From assembly GCA_946481225.1 (NCBI GenBank), contig CAMLNJ010000159.1:1-7032 (forward strand): a stretch of 7,032 nucleotides of DNA, in the 5' to 3' direction. The translations under genes and the position numbers were made by a program. This DNA comes from an uncultured Verrucomicrobiota bacterium. Lineage in GTDB: Bacteria; Verrucomicrobiota; Verrucomicrobiae; Opitutales; Opitutaceae. Positions 1-5,200 of this stretch are shown here, piece after piece. The notes beneath the pieces are model-generated. The model had not been told where the DNA came from, ran no database searches, and worked only from the letters and a program-made list of their open reading frames with translations. Positions within the stretch are counted from its first letter, which is position 1. Every line of letters begins with the position of its first letter.

Positions 1-2
1 CC

Positions 3-2087
3 AGCGTCTCCAAAAACGCCACGGCGAGCGGCGACCAAACCGACTTCGACCACTCCAGCCGCGTCTCGAGCGCGGAAGCCTCTTCCGCGCTCGACGCCAA
101 AGATAAATTCGTCGCCGACTCCTCGACCATTGATGCGCTGAAGGCCAAGGGCCGCACTCAACTCATCGCCGGCGCCCTCGACGAGGCCCAGGAAACCTTC
201 CGCACCGCCCAGGCCCTCGCATCCTCGGACACCGAGGCCAACCACTTTCTCTTCCGCATCGCGGAAGAAAAAGCCCGCGCCGGTGTCCTCGGCCGCGAAG
301 CCACGCGCGGCGCCGTGCTGGAGGAGGTCGCCAAATCATGGCAGCGCCCGGGCGTCGCCGTCGAAGCCGCCCCCAAGCAACAAGCCGACGCCGCTCCCCT
401 CGCCTCCGCCCCTAGCCGCACCGCTGACGATGCCGTCAGACGGAAGCTCGACGGCATCGTGATCCCCTCGGTCAGCTTCAGCGGAATTCCTCTCAGCCAA
501 GCTCTGGCCGTTTTGTCGTCCGGCGAGGACTACTCCGGCGAGCACACCCACGGCGTGAACATTGTTCTCGAAAACGATCCCTCCTCCACCGACCCCGTGG
601 TGAACGTCGCGCTCCGCAACATGTCGCTGCGTCGCATACTCGACATCCTCACCGAGCAAACCGGCCGCACTTACGAAATCCGCGACGGCGCGGTAATCGT
701 TCTTCCGCCCGACGCCGCCAAACCATCTACGCGCCCCGCGCCCGACGCCGCCTTGCGCCGCGAGGTCCCCTCCGCCGACCAGCCCGTATCGACCTTCTCC
801 CTACACGTCTCCGACGCCTCCTTCCGCATCGCCCGCGCCGCCCTCGCCCGCGGCGAGTTCCCCGATCCCGCCTCGATCCGTCCCGAGGAGTTCTACAACG
901 CCTTCGACTATGGCGACCCCGCCCCCCGCGCCGACGAGCCCGTCGCCGCCCGCATCGAGCAGGCCGCCCACCCCCTCCTTCAACAGCGCAACCTCCTCCG
1001 CGTCGCCCTCCGCGTCCCCGCCGCCGGCCGCTCCGCCGGCCAACCGCTTCGACTCACCCTCCTCCTCGACACCTCCGGCTCGATGGAACGCGAGGACCGC
1101 GCCGCCACCGTCCGCGCCGCCCTTACCCAACTCGCCACCCTCCTCGGCCCCGCCGACCGCGTCACCCTCGTCGGCTTCGCCCGCACGCCCCGCCTCCTCG
1201 CCGACCGACTCCCCGGCGACCAGGCGGCCACCCTCGCCCAACTCGCCGCCGACACACCTCCGGAAGGCGGCACCAACCTCGACGCCGCCCTTCGCCTCGC
1301 CGCCGACCTCGCCATCAGCCAGTTCGACCCCGCCGCTCAAAACCGCGTCGTCCTCCTCACCGACGGAGCCGCCAACCTCGGCGACGCCGATCCCGCCGCC
1401 GTCTCCGCCCGCGTCGTGCAACTCCGCCAGAAAGGCGTCGCCTTCGACGCCTGCGGCGTCGGCGCCAACGGCCTCGACGACGGCGTGCTCGAAGCCCTCA
1501 CCCGCCAAGGCGACGGCCGCTACCTCCTGCTCGACAACGCCGCCGAAGCCGGCCCCGCCTTCGCCCGCCAACTCGCCGGCGCCTTCCGCCCCGCCGCGCA
1601 AAACGTCAAGGTCCAGGTCCGCTTCAACTCCGGTCGCGTCCCGCGCTACCGCCTGATCGGCTTCGAGCAGCACCGCCTCCGCGAGGAAGACTTCCGCAAC
1701 GACAAGGTCGACGCCGCCGAACTCGCCGCCGCCGAGGCCGCCGTCGCCCTCTACCAGATCGAGGTCGACCCGCAGGGCGCGGGCGAACTCGGCGAGGTCT
1801 TCGTCCGCTTCCGCGAAACCTCCACCGGCCGCATGGTCGAGCGCTCCTGGCCCCTGCCCTACGACGCCTCCGCCCCCGCCTTCGACCGCGCTTCACCCTC
1901 GCTCCAGCTCGCCGGCGCCGCCGCCCTTCTCGCCGAAAAACTCCAGGGCGGCGACACCGCCGCCGCCATCCGCCTCGCCGATCTCGATCCGATCGCCGCC
2001 GTCCTCCGCGCCCGTTTCGTCGGCCAGCCGCGCGTCGTCGAGTTTCTCGACATGCTCTCCCAGGCCCGCCGCCTCTCGCCCGAGTAA
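3..2087 (+). CDS. YfbK-type VWA protein with TPR-like and STN (secretin N-terminal) domains, 5' truncated
   Basis: The reading frame is open from the first bases and ends at TAA 2085-2087, giving 694 visible residues; no in-frame ATG precedes the GTG at 315 and recognisable domain sequence lies upstream of it, so the true start is before the window. Visible order: a Ser/Ala/Asp-rich linker (residues 1-43); a TPR-like helix pair (about 44-97) ending in a segment with LEEVAKSWQRP, as seen before secretin N-domains in Verrucomicrobiota; an STN-like domain (149-237, LDGIVIPSVSF to VIVLPP); YfbK_N (263-311, STFSLHVSDASF and RPEEFYNAFDYGDP); a VWA domain (about 350-526) with a complete MIDAS: DTSGS from residue 356, Thr 424 in EGGTN, Asp 454 in LLTDG; and YfbK_C/DUF3520 (about 527-690, with VPRYRLIGFE). 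VWA domains bind protein ligands through a metal ion; the role of YfbK proteins is not established. An extracytoplasmic location is inferred from the STN domain, as the N-terminus is missing. The next gene follows after 94 bases on the same strand. The conserved Gly/His motif of YfbK_C is degenerate here (1698-1766). Family assignment is confident; function is not. Confidence 0.93.
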   Translation, partial: SVSKNATASGDQTDFDHSSRVSSAEASSALDAKDKFVADSSTIDALKAKGRTQLIAGALDEAQETFRTAQALASSDTEANHFLFRIAEEKARAGVLGREATRGAVLEEVAKSWQRPGVAVEAAPKQQADAAPLASAPSRTADDAVRRKLDGIVIPSVSFSGIPLSQALAVLSSGEDYSGEHTHGVNIVLENDPSSTDPVVNVALRNMSLRRILDILTEQTGRTYEIRDGAVIVLPPDAAKPSTRPAPDAALRREVPSADQPVSTFSLHVSDASFRIARAALARGEFPDPASIRPEEFYNAFDYGDPAPRADEPVAARIEQAAHPLLQQRNLLRVALRVPAAGRSAGQPLRLTLLLDTSGSMEREDRAATVRAALTQLATLLGPADRVTLVGFARTPRLLADRLPGDQAATLAQLAADTPPEGGTNLDAALRLAADLAISQFDPAAQNRVVLLTDGAANLGDADPAAVSARVVQLRQKGVAFDACGVGANGLDDGVLEALTRQGDGRYLLLDNAAEAGPAFARQLAGAFRPAAQNVKVQVRFNSGRVPRYRLIGFEQHRLREEDFRNDKVDAAELAAAEAAVALYQIEVDPQGAGELGEVFVRFRETSTGRMVERSWPLPYDASAPAFDRASPSLQLAGAAALLAEKLQGGDTAAAIRLADLDPIAAVLRARFVGQPRVVEFLDMLSQARRLSPE

Positions 2088-2107
2088 GACCAAAGCGACC
2101 GTCCACG

Positions 2108-2125
2108 CCTGACAAAACCCTGACA
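2108..2125 (+). repeat. Heptamer direct repeat, 11-base spacing, in the intergenic gap
   Basis: The heptamer CCTGACA occurs at 2108-2114 and again at 2119-2125, so the copies start 11 bases apart, about one helical turn. This spacing could suit a protein binding site, but the repeat is short, chance is a real alternative, and no matching -10 element was seen downstream. Confidence 0.3.
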
Positions 2126-2128
2126 CTT

Positions 2129-2150
2129 GGCGGGCTGCCTCCAGCCCGCC
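2129..2150 (+). other. Perfect intergenic inverted repeat (9-bp G+C hairpin, 4-base loop)
   Basis: GGCGGGCTG (2129-2137) pairs perfectly with CAGCCCGCC (2142-2150) around the loop CCTC. It lies between the stop at 2087 and the start at 2182. No T-tract follows (the next bases are CCGGCC), so it is not a standard intrinsic terminator. It could be a processing or attenuation hairpin that sets different levels for the two genes, or one copy of a dispersed palindromic (REP-like) element. The structure is certain; the role is not. Confidence 0.6.
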
Positions 2151-2181
2151 CCGGCCACAGCCTTGCCCGTATCCTCCTCCC

Positions 2182-2271
2182 ATGAAGCCCCTCGCCCGCA
2201 ACCTCGCCCGAGCGCTCGCGCTCCTCGCGGCCCTCCTCCCCCTCGCGCATCCGCTTCACGCCGCCACCGCC
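2182..2271 (+). other. Sec signal peptide of the giant envelope protein
   Basis: Residues 1-30 have a basic n-region (MKPLARNLAR), a hydrophobic core (ALALLAALLPLA) and small residues at the likely cleavage point: LHA before residue 28 or ATA before residue 31. No Cys follows, so it is not a lipoprotein signal. It fixes the start codon and places the following region outside the cytoplasm. Confidence 0.85.
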
Positions 2272-5200
2272 GTCGACGCCGATTCCGCCCGCATCATCGT
2301 CGAGGCCAGCGGACTGCGTCCCGCCGTGCCGGTGTTCTTCTCCGCCGACGCCGACCAAACCGTCACCGTCGCCCCCGACTCCATCACGGGAGAAATCGCC
2401 CTCCGGCTTCGCGTCGTGCAAGGCCGCCCCGAGTCGCTCTCCCTCGGCATCTCCGGCGAAGGCGAGGTCGTCTCCGTATCCGGCCCCGGCCTACGCGACT
2501 GGGCCGTCCGCCAAGGCGTCGGCGACGCGTCCCCCCAACGCTTCCTCGATCTCCGCCTCGCCGCCCCCGCCGGCACGGATAAAAAATCCTCCACCCCCGC
2601 CTCGCTCGAATTCGCCGTCCGCACCCGCATCGAGCGTCCCGCCCTGCCCGGGCGCGCCGCCCTTCCGCTGCTCACCGCCGGCGACGCGGTCGGCTTCTCC
2701 TCCCGCCTCCTCGTCCGCGCCTCGCCGACGCTCGATCTCCGCTACGCCGAGATCTCCGGCCTCGTCGCCGCCGCGCCCGAGTCCGCGCCCGGCGACCGCC
2801 GCTTCACGCTCGCGTCCGACGCCTCGCCCCGAGTCGTCGTTTCCCTCGCCCGCCGCGGCGCCGCGTCCGACGAAGCCGAATTCGTTTCCGCCCGCCTCTC
2901 CGGCGCCTATACCACCGACGCCGCCGGCGTCGCCTTCCGCCTCGACGCCCAGGCTCTCGTCCCCCGCGAGGGCGCCCGCCTCCGACTCCTCGCCGGCCGC
3001 GCCGCGCCCGTCGACGCCGCCTCCGGCGACGGCTGGAATCTCGAACTCGTCAACCCGAACGCGCCCCCGGCCGAAGCCGCCTACGACCTCGTCTTCACCC
3101 GCAAAGGCAACATCCCCGTCTCCCTCCGTTTCGTCGCCGCCGTCCGCGCCGACGGCGACTGGCGCCGCCTCGACTTCACCGTGCCCGCCGGCTCCGCCAT
3201 CCCGCTCGCGCTCACCGGCCTGCCGATGGAAATCGCCTTCGACAAAAACGCCGGTGTCGTCCCCGCCCGCGCCGCCCCCGAAGGCTGGCAAGGCTTCCTT
3301 CCCGCCGACGGACGCGCCACGCTTGGTTGGAAGGAAACCCGCGAGGCCGCCGAAGCCGCGCTCTTCTTCACCAGCACCGAACTCTCCGACGTGCGCGTCG
3401 GCTCCGGCCTCCTCCGCCAATCCTCCGCCATCAGCTTTCGCGTGCTCCAAGGCCGCATGACCGGCGCGCGCATCCGCCTCGAAGGCCCCGGAGAAATCGT
3501 CGGCGTCGAGGGCGCCAATCTCCTCGGCTGGCAAGTCCTCGCCGCCCCCGCCTCCTCCGAAGAAACGTCGTCCACCGCGCGCGTCCTCGATCTCCAACTC
3601 AGCCGCCCGCTCACCGCCGAGGCCTCGTTCACCATCCGCAGCCAGGGCCCGCTCGGCGCCTTCCCCGTGCGCGCCGAGCCGCTCCGCCTCGTCCCCGAAG
3701 GCGGCGTGCGCCACTCCGGCTTCGTCCGCGTCGCCAACAGCGGCGCCGTCCGCCTCGAAGTCGTCGACCTTTCCGGCCTGCTCCAACTCGCGCCCGCCCA
3801 GTTTCCCGGCGGCGCCGCCGAGGCCGACGCGCGTCAGGTTTTCGTCTACCGCTTCCCCTCCGCCGAGCGCGCCTTCCGCGTCGTCGCCAGCCAGATCATG
3901 CCCGAGATCGCCGTCTCCACCGTCGCGCTCTACGAGCTCGGCGAGACCAACCGCATCCTCTCCGCCGAACTCGAGCTCGATGTCCGCGAGGCCCCGCTGC
4001 GCGACTGGTCCATTCTCGTCCCCGCCGACCACGCCATCCTCGCCGTCGAGGGCGCCGAGGTCGCCGACTACGTCGCCGAGACCGCCGCCGAAAACTCCGG
4101 CCAGCGCCGCCTGAAAATCCTTTTCCGCAATCCGATCTCCGGCCGGCAACTCATCCGCCTGCGTCTCGAAAAAAATCTCCCTCCCGCCGCCGGCGAGTGG
4201 GCTCTCCCGCGTCTCGAATTTCCCGACGCCAAATCCGTGCGCGGCCACATCGGTGCCGTCGCCGCCGCCGGCTTCCGCCTCGCGCCCCTCGCCACCACGG
4301 GGCTCGCCGAGGTGCCGCTCGCCTATTTCCCGCGCCAGACGCGCGGCCTCCAGCAAGCCTTCCGTCTGCGCTCGGCCGACTGGAGCGCGCGTCTCTCCAT
4401 CGAAGCGCTTGGCCAGAGCGTGCAGGCCGACGTCTTCCATCTCTACTCGCTCAAGGAGGGCGTCGCCTACGCCAGCGTGTTGTTCAACTACTTCGTCGTC
4501 GGCGCCCCGTCGACGGAGTGGCGCGTCGCCCTTCCCCCGGGCGCGGGCAACATCGACGTCATCGGCCAGAACGTCCGCCGCGACTGGCGCCGCGAGGGCG
4601 ACGAACTCGTCGTCGCGCTCCACCAGCCCGTCCTCGGCGCCGCGACGCTCCTCGTCACCTTCGAGGAGCCGATGGGCGCCCGCGGCGGCTCGCTCCGCCC
4701 CGGCGTCGTTCGCCCGCTCAACGTCCAGTCCGAGCGCGGCTACGTGCAGGTCGTCAGCCCGCTTCAGGTCAAATCCACCGTGCGCGGCGCCGAGGGCTCG
4801 CTCCTGAAACTCGAGCCCGCCGAACTGCCCGCCGAATACCGCCTGCTCACCACCTCGCCTTCGCTCGCCGTCTACCAATACACCGCGCGCCCCTTCGCCC
4901 TCGAACTCGGCGTGGAGTGGTATGCGCCCGGCGATCCCATCGACCAAGTCGTCGACTTCGCCCGTTTCTCCAGCCGCATCGCCCGCGACGGCGAGGTCGT
5001 CACCGAGGCGCGCTTCTTCATAAAAACCCGCGGCCGCAAAGCCCTTCGCCTCACGCTTCCCGCCGACGCAAAACTCTGGGACGCCACCGCCGAGGGCCAG
5101 CCGGTCAACGCCCGCCGCGACGGCGACGCCACGCTCGTCCCGCTCCCGCCGCGCCTCAACCCGAACGAACCCGTCGAGGTCTTCCTTCGCCTCGGCCAGG

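Noticed and set aside
315..317. GTG at 315 as the start of the VWA protein
   Set aside because: The frame is open to the window edge and the residues just before 315 form a TPR-like segment that runs on across it. This is an internal Val codon.
801..1673. Minus-strand open frame of 290 codons opposite the VWA gene
   Set aside because: It is a Gly/Glu/Ala-rich shadow; the opposite strand carries clear YfbK_N and VWA motifs.
2129..2150. Hairpin as a rho-independent terminator
   Set aside because: No T-tract follows the stem and the next gene starts only 31 bases later, so ordinary intrinsic termination is not supported.
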